Part shown: positions 35,701 through 44,025 of the stretch, in pieces | Layout: the number at the start of each line of letters is the position of its first letter | How positions within the stretch are numbered: the stretch's first letter is position 1 | Assembly: GCF_003991355.1 (NCBI RefSeq) | Contig: NZ_RCSU01000005.1 | Location: 1-64,000 of the forward strand | DNA: 64,000 bases | From: Pseudoflavitalea rhizosphaerae | GTDB taxonomy: Bacteria; Bacteroidota; Bacteroidia; Chitinophagales; Chitinophagaceae | Direction: 5' to 3' | Notes under the pieces: model-generated | Told to the model about the DNA's origin: nothing | Seen by the model: the letters and a program-made list of their open reading frames with translations, nothing else | The model's database searches: none | Position numbers and translations under genes: made by a program

Positions 35701-36813
35701 TTAAAGCGGGTTCAAAGCCCGGGCTGCATCTTCAGTAATAGTGCCCCAGTAGAAATGCCGGTAGAAGGCTGCAGGTATATTATCCTGTCTCGAAACCAGT
35801 TGCAGAACGGCGTTGGTAAAAGCAGGCCAGTCAGTATTCCCCGTCACCACCAGTTTGCCGCCGCAAATGGCAGGATCCACACCTTCAGCGCCATTCTCCA
35901 CACTCACGGCATTCATATTGTTCCCCAGGGCTTCTACCAATTTTGTTTTGATACCGCCGCCGGAAATTACAGGATTCAGGAATATATCACTCCCTCTGAA
36001 ATAAGGGTTGATATCGTTCACAAACCCGGCGATCACCAGGTTGGGCGTACCGGCTTTTGAAATGCGTTCAGGAATATCCTTGCCACATACAAGAATGGTA
36101 TACTTAAGAGATGATTGCTGCAAAAGGGGATTGATCTTTTCAATGATCAGGTCCAGGGCTTCCAGGTTGGGTGAATAATTGAACGCGCCATTGAACAGGA
36201 GGAGGCAATGATCCTGGGGAATACCATGCTGTTGCTGCAGGTATGCGCGCGATACTGACTTTTCGGTTTGGGATGGTGGTTGGTCCCATTCGATGCCGTA
36301 AGTGGCTACAGTACATTTTGATGGCTGCAGTCCGAATTCGCGGATCGCATATTGCCTGTCGGATTCCTGGATGAAAAAATTATGCGCTGCCGCACGGTGA
36401 ACGATGCGTTCATACCGCCATAATATTTTCCACCACCATTTATTGAGTGTTTTCCAGCGAAGCCCTTCGATATTATGGGAATGCACAACCAGCTTCACGC
36501 CGGTGAACCATTTCAATAACAGTCCCAGCCATCCGTAATAGGGATGTTCTAAAATGAGATGCGTTATTTTTTTCCTGCGTATGATTGAACGAAGCGTAAA
36601 AAAATAGAATATATTAAGGTATCGTGTGGCACTGTTGGAAAGTACATTGAGCAATTCATACTCTTCGGCCAGCGCAGGATCGTTGTTCTGCGTGGTTACC
36701 ATAGTGAGATCAACCTGTTTGCAGAAATACTTGTAAAAAAGGGCGATCCCTTTCTGGCCACCCATACGTGGAGGTAAAAACTGATAGGAGACCAGGCTCA
36801 ACACTTTTATCAT
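35701..36813 (-). CDS. family 4 glycosyltransferase
   Basis: A 370-residue GT-B enzyme. LPPRMGGQKGIALFYKYF at the N-terminus holds the GG loop of GT4 enzymes; HSHNIEGLRWK and FVNDINPYFRGSDIFLNPVISGGGIKTKLVEAL carry the C-terminal nucleotide-sugar site (the two motifs are separated in the chain). The frame is open to 36948, but the ATG at 36813 places the first strand right after the start. It is the right edge of the second glycan locus. The sugar is unknown. Confidence 0.85.
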   Translation of the reverse strand: MIKVLSLVSYQFLPPRMGGQKGIALFYKYFCKQVDLTMVTTQNNDPALAEEYELLNVLSNSATRYLNIFYFFTLRSIIRRKKITHLILEHPYYGWLGLLLKWFTGVKLVVHSHNIEGLRWKTLNKWWWKILWRYERIVHRAAAHNFFIQESDRQYAIREFGLQPSKCTVATYGIEWDQPPSQTEKSVSRAYLQQQHGIPQDHCLLLFNGAFNYSPNLEALDLIIEKINPLLQQSSLKYTILVCGKDIPERISKAGTPNLVIAGFVNDINPYFRGSDIFLNPVISGGGIKTKLVEALGNNMNAVSVENGAEGVDPAICGGKLVVTGNTDWPAFTNAVLQLVSRQDNIPAAFYRHFYWGTITEDAARALNPL

Positions 36814-36877
36814 GCTATATCCGCTAAATTGAATTCGGGTTGAACAAAAATTATGCAATTTTACACCAACTTGGGAT

Positions 36878-37162
36878 ATGCGTAAACTATTATTTTTCTG
36901 CAGGGTGGCCTTTCTCTGCAATATTTGTTTCATGTTGGCCTGGCTCATTCAATACCTGCCTGTATCACCTCACGGGTATATTGCGTCAACCATCGTGGTG
37001 CTGGGAACAGGACTGGCGGTGATATTGAACATTGTGGTGAACTTTTTTGTAATTATTTCACTTTTGCAGAAAAAAATGGACTGGTCAGTATTCCCCCGCT
37101 GGCTGATAATCGCTAATTTTCTTTTTCTCATTTTACAGATGGTCATTTTACTTTTCAATTAA
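36878..37162 (+). CDS. small membrane protein
   Basis: A 94-residue hydrophobic protein with three predicted transmembrane segments (residues about 4-26, 34-60 and 72-93) separated by short polar loops. It has no motif that I recognise. It ends 12 bp before the queuosine-precursor transporter gene and is probably its operon partner. Confidence 0.7.
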   Translation: MRKLLFFCRVAFLCNICFMLAWLIQYLPVSPHGYIASTIVVLGTGLAVILNIVVNFFVIISLLQKKMDWSVFPRWLIIANFLFLILQMVILLFN

Positions 37163-37174
37163 CCTTCTTTATTC

Positions 37175-37951
37175 ATGATCCATAATATTATCCGTGATAA
37201 ATCCACCCGTCTCTTCCTCTTTCTTGGTAGTTTTTTTATTGCCAATGCCATCATTGCCGAAGTGATCGGCGTAAAGCTTTTTTCATTGGAGGAAACACTC
37301 GGTTTCGAGAAAGTGAATTTTACTTTGCTGGGAGAGAGCGGACTGAGTTTCGATCTTACCGTAGGCGTGCTTACCTGGCCCATCGTTTTCATCATGACGG
37401 ATATCATCAACGAATACTATGGCGTGAAGGGGATCAGGTTCCTCAGCTTCATTGCAGCAGGACTGATCGCGTTCTCTTTTCTCGTTTTCTTTTTTGCCAT
37501 CAGAACAACGCCCGCCAACTGGTGGATCCCATCGCAGGAAAAGAATGGCGTACCTGATATGCAGGCTGCCTACCAGCAGATCCTGGGGCAGGGTATGATG
37601 ATCATCGTGGCATCGCTAACTGCCTTCATGATCGGGCAGGTAACGGATGCCACCATCTTCAAACGTATCAAAAAATTAACCGGTGAAAAGAATATCTGGA
37701 TGCGCGCCACACTCAGCACACTGGTGTCGCAACTGATAGACACTATCGTGGTGCTGTATCTATATCTTTATATATCACTGGGATTTTCTTTTGCAAAAGT
37801 GACTGCCATCGGCATCGTCAATTATACCTACAAATTCCTCATCGCCATTGTAATGACGCCTGTGATCTACCTGGTGCATGCACTGATAGAAAGATATCTG
37901 GGTAAGGACCTTGCCCGGGATATGAAGAATGCAGCTATGCGTGAAGGTTAG
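37175..37951 (+). CDS. yhhQ: queuosine precursor transporter (YhhQ/VUT family)
   Basis: A 258-residue inner-membrane protein with about six or seven helices. The family features are present: NAIIAEVIGVKLF, DIINEYYG in the loop after the first helices, and IGQVTDATIFKRIKKLTG, where DATIFKRI replaces the more usual motif. YhhQ proteins import queuosine precursors such as preQ0. It follows a small membrane gene and converges with a GNAT gene. Confidence 0.85.
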   Translation: MIHNIIRDKSTRLFLFLGSFFIANAIIAEVIGVKLFSLEETLGFEKVNFTLLGESGLSFDLTVGVLTWPIVFIMTDIINEYYGVKGIRFLSFIAAGLIAFSFLVFFFAIRTTPANWWIPSQEKNGVPDMQAAYQQILGQGMMIIVASLTAFMIGQVTDATIFKRIKKLTGEKNIWMRATLSTLVSQLIDTIVVLYLYLYISLGFSFAKVTAIGIVNYTYKFLIAIVMTPVIYLVHALIERYLGKDLARDMKNAAMREG

Positions 37952-37961
37952 TGGCTGATCT

Positions 37962-38471
37962 CTATAAAAGCTTTTCCATCACATAATCATTCATCTGGAA
38001 TCCATTGCCGATCTCGATGTCTACTACTTCAATCACTTTGAAGCCCTGTTTCTCGTAAAAGGATTTGGCTTTGTTCTGCCGGTTCACATTGAGATGTAAT
38101 GTATGTCCGCCATCATCCAGGATCTGTTCTATAACGAAGTCAAGCAATGCACGGCCAACGCCCAGTCCCTGTGTTTTGGGATGTACGTAGATCTTGTGGA
38201 GTTTGTAAATGCCCATGTTCCCAATTGGACCGAAAGAAGCGAAACCAACAGCTTCTTCATCCATTTCTGCAATGAGAAAGCGGTGATGTTGTTTGGTGAT
38301 CTGGTCGTTCAGGGATTCCGGGCTGTAAGACATGTCCAGCATATAATTCAGTTGTGCCTCAGTGAGGATCTCGCCGTAGGTAACAGGCCAGATCTGTTGA
38401 GCCAGATAGCCGATAGTGGGGATATCATCGAGATCGGCGAAGCGGATCACCAGTTCTGCACTTGTATTCAT
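37962..38471 (-). CDS. GNAT family N-acetyltransferase
   Basis: A 169-residue acetyltransferase. LHKIYVHPKTQGLGVGRALLDFV contains the QGLGVG acetyl-CoA loop, and LNVNRQNKAKSFYEKQGF is motif B. The longer frame opens at a TTG at 38495 inside the upstream gene; the ATG at 38471 is more likely. It lies 10 bp after the PrsW gene on the same strand, probably one operon. Substrate unknown. Confidence 0.85.
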   Translation of the reverse strand: MNTSAELVIRFADLDDIPTIGYLAQQIWPVTYGEILTEAQLNYMLDMSYSPESLNDQITKQHHRFLIAEMDEEAVGFASFGPIGNMGIYKLHKIYVHPKTQGLGVGRALLDFVIEQILDDGGHTLHLNVNRQNKAKSFYEKQGFKVIEVVDIEIGNGFQMNDYVMEKLL

Positions 38472-38481
38472 AAGGACAATA

Positions 38482-39201
38482 TTATGGATTTTCAAAAACT
38501 TCTTTGGATAAATTCTGATGAATGCGAATGGCTCTCCAGGCCAGTCTCATGGCAATCCAGTAGCAGACGACAGCCCCGAAGGCGAGTATGCCGTTAGACA
38601 CATACCTGGTAACATTCGGATTCTTCTGGAGGAATAAAAAGAAATCGAAACCGCCATGGAAAACGATGGCCAGCAGGAGGCCGGTCAGCAGTCTAAGCAC
38701 CGGCCGGTGGTGATCGAATTTAGCCAGCCCGGCATGGAATCCCATCAGCACCCCAAAGGCAGCATGTGCAGGAACGGAAAGGAACATACGCAGTACGCCG
38801 GTAGCAAATCCATTTTCCAGCACATACCATATATTCTCGAAAGTAGCAAAGCCCATGCTGACCATCACGCTGTAAATGATCCCGTCAAAGGGCTCATTGA
38901 ATGCAGGTTGCCGGTAGGCGTAGAACCGGAGCATCAGGAATTTGCTGCCTTCCTCACTAAATGCCACCAGCACAAATGCAAAAACAACATAATAAGAAAT
39001 GGAATAGGGAGAGAAGCTTGCATCCAGCACTGGCTGGAACTTTGTCTGGAAGATGATTGCCGGAATTGTACTGGCAACCCCCAGCATAAAGGAGATCACC
39101 AGGTTCCTTAGCGGCTCCCTGTCGTATTTGTCCCTGGAATAAATGAAAAATGCAATTGCCAGTCCGGGCGCCAGCGCTAATGCCAGAAGAGAAAGGACCA
39201 T
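38482..39201 (-). CDS. PrsW family intramembrane metalloprotease
   Basis: A 239-residue membrane protein with about seven helices. SEEGSKF at residues 82-88 gives the EExxK motif (Glu83, Glu84), HAAFGVLMGFHAG the histidine-containing helix, and FHGGFDFF the last motif of PrsW (CPBP-like) proteases. PrsW cleaves anti-sigma factors in other bacteria; the target here is unknown. Divergent from the large exported protein at 39262. Confidence 0.85.
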   Translation of the reverse strand: MVLSLLALALAPGLAIAFFIYSRDKYDREPLRNLVISFMLGVASTIPAIIFQTKFQPVLDASFSPYSISYYVVFAFVLVAFSEEGSKFLMLRFYAYRQPAFNEPFDGIIYSVMVSMGFATFENIWYVLENGFATGVLRMFLSVPAHAAFGVLMGFHAGLAKFDHHRPVLRLLTGLLLAIVFHGGFDFFLFLQKNPNVTRYVSNGILAFGAVVCYWIAMRLAWRAIRIHQNLSKEVFENP

Positions 39202-39261
39202 AATTCAAAAATAAACAAAAGGGCCGATGGTGTAAATCCAAAATGTCTTAATTTTCCTTTC

Positions 39262-42087
39262 ATGCGTAAATCACTGTTCCTGGCCTTCCTTATCAGTAAC
39301 TGCTCCGTAATATTTGCCCAACAGTTCGGAGGCCATCCCCCTTCCACCCGCTGGCGTCAGGTAAATACAGACTCTGTACGGGTGATCTTTCCGGCAGGCC
39401 TCGAGCGGAGCGGAAAGGAAGTGGCCGGTATCATTCACCGCATAGGCCAGCAGCCGCAGGGCTTGCTGGGCAACAGGCTTCGCAAGATCAGCATTGTGCT
39501 GCAGCCGAATACCACCATCTCCAATGGTTATGTTGGACTGGGCCCCTGGCGCAGTGAATTCCTTCTTACACCACCACAGAACAGTTTTCAGCTCGGCAGC
39601 CTGCAATGGGAACAGAGCCTGGCATTGCATGAATACCGTCATGTTGAACAATACGCCAATTTCAGGAAAGGCATTTCCAAACTTGCTTACCTTCTTTTCG
39701 GGGAACAGGCGCAGGACCTGGTGAACAGCGCTGCCGTTCCCAACTGGTTCTTCGAAGGGGATGCAGTATACCAGGAAACGATCCTCAGCCCGCAGGGCAG
39801 GGGACGGGTACCCGCTTTCTTCAATGATTACCGCTCGCTCTGGGCCGGTAAGAAACAATACAGCTGGATGAAACTGCGCAATGGATCGCTGCGCGATTTC
39901 GTTCCCGATCATTACCGTCTCGGTTATATGATGGTGGCCTATGGCCGCGAAAAATACGGGGAAGATGTCTGGCAGAAGATCACCAGCGATGCCGTTCGCT
40001 TCCGCGGGCTGTTCTACCCGTTACAACGCGCTGTAAAGAAATATACCGGGGAAGACTATGCGCAGTTCAGACAACATGCCCTGGAAAAATTCCGGCAGCC
40101 ATTCAATGATAGTAACCGTACTGCCGTGGATGACTGGGCTGACTCACAAAAACATTTTTCCGGCAATGCTGAATTCCCGCAGTGGCTGAACGATCATACG
40201 CTTGTGTATGTAAAAAGCAGCTACAAACAAATACCTGCATTTGTGAAGAAGGATATTGTTACCGGCGATGAATCCAGATTACGTATAAAGGATGTTTCAA
40301 TAGATGCCAGTTTCTCGCTCCGCAACGGAAAGATCGTTTACGCTGCGTATGAACCTGATATCCGCTGGAGCTGGCATAACTATTCCGTGATCAAATGGCT
40401 GGATGTGGCCAGTAATGAACAAAGAACGCTCACCCGCCGTACGCAATTATTTGCTCCCGATATCAGTGAAGACGGCAATACTATCGTAGCCGTAAAAGTG
40501 GAGCCGGGCGCCAATCCCGAATTGCAGTTCATCAGCAGTGCAGATGGCAGTCTGCTGCGCAGCCTTCCCAATCCGGATACACTGTTTTACACTTTTCCAA
40601 AATTTGCCGGCAATAATACAGTGATCACCGCCGTGCGCAACAATGCAGGCGAGATGGCGCTGGGCTCAGTAGACCTTGGATCGGGGAATATGATATACCT
40701 GACGCCATTTTCGCATAACGTGATAGGGTTTCCGGCAGTGCATAAAGACACGATCGTTTTTACGGCATCCGAAGGAACGCTCGACAGGCTCTTCATGATC
40801 GCAGGCTCACAGCTCTATCGCCTGCAGCCTGAACAGGCTTCCGGCTTCACCGGCCAATACCAGGCGCAGGTGGCATACGGACAGTATACTTATTCCGCTT
40901 TCACAGCCGCCGGCGATCTGCTCCAACTCGGACGCATAAGCGCCAATAATATCATTCCCGTTGATGCGAATGTTTTTACCACGCCTGCATCCGCACAGGG
41001 TGTAAAGGAAATAGCGCAGAACAAATACAAACCCGTCACGGCTATGGGACCGGATTCTGCCTTGCCGGTGACTCATTACTCCAAAGGATTCCGTCTTCTG
41101 AATATCCATAGCTGGCGCCCTTTTGTGGATGACCCCGACTACACCATTTCAGTGATCGGTGAGAACGTGCTCAATACCCTGCAATCGGAAGTTTATTTCA
41201 ACTACAACAACAATGAGAAGAACAAGGAAGTAGGATTGAATTTCACCTACGCGCAACTCTTCCCCTGGATCAGGCTGGGTTCCAATTTCATCATGGACCG
41301 ACCATTTGATTATGACGGAAGCTCACTCTACTTCAATGAATGGAACACCTATGCAGGACTGAGCATTCCGTTGAACTTCAGTAAGGGCCGGTCCTTGCGT
41401 TCGCTGAATTTTGGAGCAGACATCGCTTACAAGAAACAATATGTGCAGGGGATGTATAAAGATACTTTCGATACGGAAGGTTTCGCATATATCCGACCGT
41501 ATGTAAGTTTCGTGAACCAGGTTCAAACTGCCAGGATGCATATCCTTCCGCGCTGGGGGCAGAATATCCGGCTCAGTTACAACCGCGCTGTGAGCAGGCT
41601 GGATGCCAACCAGTTCCTCGCAACCGGTTACTGGTATTTTCCGGGTCTTGCACCCACGCATAACCTCGTATTCAACACCAGCTTTCAGAAAAGGGATACG
41701 CTCCGGAATTATATCTTCTCCAGTAGTTTTCCTTTTTCGCGTGGCTACAATGGCGTGAACTATCCCGAGATGTGGAAGCTGGGAGTGAATTATCATATTC
41801 CATTATTGTATCCTGATTTCGGGATCGCCAATATCGTGTACTTCATGCGCGTGCGCGCCAATCTTTTCTACGATCATACCAATGGAAGCTTTCACAGCAA
41901 AGGCACCAGGTACTCCAATGAGCTGCGTTCCTATGGTACTGAAATTTATTTCGATACAAAATGGTGGAACCAGCACAATGTAACTTTCGGGTTCCGTTAC
42001 AGCCGTCTGCAGGATGGAGCTTTACAGGGACTGGGAGCCAACCAGTGGGAGTTCATCATGCCGGTGAACCTGCTGGGAGCGCGGTAG
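39262..42087 (+). CDS. exported protein with gluzincin-like HEXXH, TolB-type propeller and probable outer-membrane barrel
   Basis: A 941-residue protein. Residues 1-19 form a signal peptide (ending FAQ). HEYRH at 123-127 with Glu165 in NWFFEGDAVY fits the zinc site of gluzincin proteases. Residues about 300-570 show WD/TolB-like repeats (DISEDGNTIVAV, FPKFAGNNTVIT). The last ~350 residues have alternating amphipathic strands and many aromatic residues, like an outer-membrane beta barrel, but the chain ends LLGAR, with arginine rather than the terminal phenylalanine typical of barrels. The substrate is unknown. Confidence 0.75.
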   Translation: MRKSLFLAFLISNCSVIFAQQFGGHPPSTRWRQVNTDSVRVIFPAGLERSGKEVAGIIHRIGQQPQGLLGNRLRKISIVLQPNTTISNGYVGLGPWRSEFLLTPPQNSFQLGSLQWEQSLALHEYRHVEQYANFRKGISKLAYLLFGEQAQDLVNSAAVPNWFFEGDAVYQETILSPQGRGRVPAFFNDYRSLWAGKKQYSWMKLRNGSLRDFVPDHYRLGYMMVAYGREKYGEDVWQKITSDAVRFRGLFYPLQRAVKKYTGEDYAQFRQHALEKFRQPFNDSNRTAVDDWADSQKHFSGNAEFPQWLNDHTLVYVKSSYKQIPAFVKKDIVTGDESRLRIKDVSIDASFSLRNGKIVYAAYEPDIRWSWHNYSVIKWLDVASNEQRTLTRRTQLFAPDISEDGNTIVAVKVEPGANPELQFISSADGSLLRSLPNPDTLFYTFPKFAGNNTVITAVRNNAGEMALGSVDLGSGNMIYLTPFSHNVIGFPAVHKDTIVFTASEGTLDRLFMIAGSQLYRLQPEQASGFTGQYQAQVAYGQYTYSAFTAAGDLLQLGRISANNIIPVDANVFTTPASAQGVKEIAQNKYKPVTAMGPDSALPVTHYSKGFRLLNIHSWRPFVDDPDYTISVIGENVLNTLQSEVYFNYNNNEKNKEVGLNFTYAQLFPWIRLGSNFIMDRPFDYDGSSLYFNEWNTYAGLSIPLNFSKGRSLRSLNFGADIAYKKQYVQGMYKDTFDTEGFAYIRPYVSFVNQVQTARMHILPRWGQNIRLSYNRAVSRLDANQFLATGYWYFPGLAPTHNLVFNTSFQKRDTLRNYIFSSSFPFSRGYNGVNYPEMWKLGVNYHIPLLYPDFGIANIVYFMRVRANLFYDHTNGSFHSKGTRYSNELRSYGTEIYFDTKWWNQHNVTFGFRYSRLQDGALQGLGANQWEFIMPVNLLGAR

Positions 42088-42464
42088 GCCAGGATAAGAA
42101 ATTTTCATTACAACAATGGTACTGATGGTGGTCACCGGGAAGCTGACCCCGATCATATAAAATGCGGTCGTAGGTCATTGATCCTGGCTTAAGCCTGATG
42201 TAAGTTTGCGTTTTGAAATCCGTAACTGCAGTTCAATAATCCTTGTGTTAAACCGTAAGAAAACATCCAATTATCCATTTCTAAAACCAAAGGCATGTAG
42301 TAGCAAATTGGCAAATAGCAACTCTTACCATGCTGGACGCGGCATGGTTCTCTTTCACTGACCACGGTCACTCAAATTCCTTACCATTGTCATTTCCTGC
42401 CGGGTCCACGGCTGTTATTTTTGCCTGTACGCGTTTTGTAATCATTATTTGGAAAAGGAATCAA
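42088..42464. other. 377-bp intergenic spacer
   Basis: It holds the promoter region of the small gene at 42465. No TAnnTTTG box, repeat or credible short gene was recognised on either strand. A frame open from 42330 upstream of the chosen start has no family features. Confidence 0.5.
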
Positions 42465-42851
42465 ATGGTCAGAATACAATTAAGAATCAAAAGATACCGT
42501 CAGGCGATCCATACCTGGAGAAGAATGCTGGTATTCCTCACAAATGAAAATAATGAATCAAAACTGAGGCTGGGAGAGTTCATTAAAGACACAACCACAT
42601 CGGCTACATTGATTGAAGACGCTGAACAATACATGGTCCTTTTTACGCAACAGGATGAAGTGATCCATATAGCCAGGGGAGATATCGCAGCGCTGGAACA
42701 ACTATTGACGAGGGAAAATTTTGAGCAGGAAACAACATTCAAAAGGATCGATAAAAAACATAAACAGTTGAACAGGGAAATGGAAAAGCTGGAAAGAGAG
42801 TTCAACGCGCTAAAATTCAAATTCAACACGTTCCTGACAGCAATGTCATAA
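42465..42851 (+). CDS. hypothetical coiled-coil protein
   Basis: A 128-residue protein rich in charged residues, with a C-terminal helix that looks like a coiled coil (EQETTFKRIDKKHKQ, then NREMEKLEREFN). The ATG at 42465 follows GGAAAAGGAATCAA, a Shine-Dalgarno-like sequence uncommon in this window. It ends 57 bp before a strong terminator. No family is recognised; the two-component pair follows on the opposite strand. Confidence 0.65.
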   Translation: MVRIQLRIKRYRQAIHTWRRMLVFLTNENNESKLRLGEFIKDTTTSATLIEDAEQYMVLFTQQDEVIHIARGDIAALEQLLTRENFEQETTFKRIDKKHKQLNREMEKLEREFNALKFKFNTFLTAMS

Positions 42852-42907
42852 CAGCACTTTTCATAAGTGGAATAGGTTAATAAGATAACCTCATCAGAGC
42901 AATCCTG

Positions 42908-42937
42908 AAGCCGGATGTCTATCCGGCTTATTTTTTT
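42908..42937 (+). terminator. Rho-independent terminator
   Basis: The stem AAGCCGGAT/ATCCGGCTT with a 4-base loop is followed by a run of seven T on the plus strand, so it ends the transcript of the gene at 42465. Confidence 0.85.
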
Positions 42938-42945
42938 GCAGGTTG

Positions 42946-44004
42946 CTAGTTCAGCATTTGCCCAAGCTTCTTTTCATTGAGAACAGTGATCCTTCCTTCT
43001 TTGATATCGATCAGTTTCTCCGATTTAAAATCGCTGAGTGTCCGGATCAGTGATTCCGTGGCTGTGCCTGCAATAGATGCGAGGTTTTCCCTGCTGATGT
43101 CGATTGTGAAGGTTTCTTCTCCCGAGCTCTTATACTTTTTTTGCAATGTCACAAGTGCATCCGCTACTTTCTTTCTTAGGGAATTGTATGCCAGTCCCAG
43201 GAGTTGTTGTTCCTTTTCAGTAATGTTCCTGGCCAGCAGTTGTATGAATTTGTGCATCACGTCCCGGTTGTTGTTCATCAGCTCTTCAAAATCTTCCCTG
43301 GGGATCACGGCCAGCTCAGTATCTTCAAGGGCCTCTGCAGTTTCCTTGTAGGATGTGCCCTCCAATAGCGCCAGATAGCCTAAAAATTCACCTTCATTGA
43401 ATAAACCAGTTACCAGGTCCTTACCTTCCTCATTGGTCTTGAAGGTGCGTACCTTTCCTTTCTGAATGAAGAATAATTTGGAAGGCGTATACCCTTCAGC
43501 GTAAATCTGGTGTTTCTTTTTATACTTGTTGATATTCCTGTCTTCCGAAAGATTCTTCAGCAGATCTTTGCCGTTGCTTGATTTAAGCAATGTATTCAGT
43601 CCATAAAGATCGGCAGGCAATTCCTGCTTTGACAGGTCCAGTTTTTTGAACCTGCTTTCCACAGCATTCAATAATTCCGTTCCGGTGAATGGCTTGGTGA
43701 TATAATCATCCGCTCCAAGTTCCATACCTTTCCTGATATCTGACCTTTCGGCTTTGGCAGAGAGGAAAATGAAGGGTGTATGCTGAACACCGGGTTGTTT
43801 GTGAAGCATATGGAGCACTCCATACCCATCCAGAACAGGCATCATAATATCACAAATGATCAGGTCTGGTTTTTCCCTGAGGGCGCTTTCCACACCTGAT
43901 TTGCCATTTTCGGCTGTGATCACCTGGTAATTGGCCATCGACAAGATTTCCGCGGTGTTCTCACGGATATCGTTATTGTCTTCAATAAGCAGGATTTTTT
44001 TCAT
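42946..44004 (-). CDS. response regulator fused to CRP/FNR-type DNA-binding protein
   Basis: A 352-residue fusion. Residues 1-120 are a receiver domain (acidic pocket ED at 8-9, phospho-acceptor Asp52 in IICDIMMP, Lys in ITKPF). A cyclic-nucleotide-binding beta barrel follows (residues ~150-270, with EGEFLGYLALLEG), then a CRP-type winged helix (ISRENLASIAGTATESLIRTL). Phosphorylation may thus control a CRP-like regulator directly. The partner histidine kinase ends 21 bp upstream on the same strand. The barrel does not show a complete cAMP-binding arginine-serine set that I can identify. Confidence 0.88.
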   Translation of the reverse strand: MKKILLIEDNNDIRENTAEILSMANYQVITAENGKSGVESALREKPDLIICDIMMPVLDGYGVLHMLHKQPGVQHTPFIFLSAKAERSDIRKGMELGADDYITKPFTGTELLNAVESRFKKLDLSKQELPADLYGLNTLLKSSNGKDLLKNLSEDRNINKYKKKHQIYAEGYTPSKLFFIQKGKVRTFKTNEEGKDLVTGLFNEGEFLGYLALLEGTSYKETAEALEDTELAVIPREDFEELMNNNRDVMHKFIQLLARNITEKEQQLLGLAYNSLRKKVADALVTLQKKYKSSGEETFTIDISRENLASIAGTATESLIRTLSDFKSEKLIDIKEGRITVLNEKKLGQMLN

Positions 44005-44025
44005 GGGAAGAAAGTTATGGTCAGT

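Noticed and set aside
42189-42371. A 60-residue minus-strand frame.
   Set aside because: No homology signal or promoter; it lies in a spacer upstream of a plus-strand gene.
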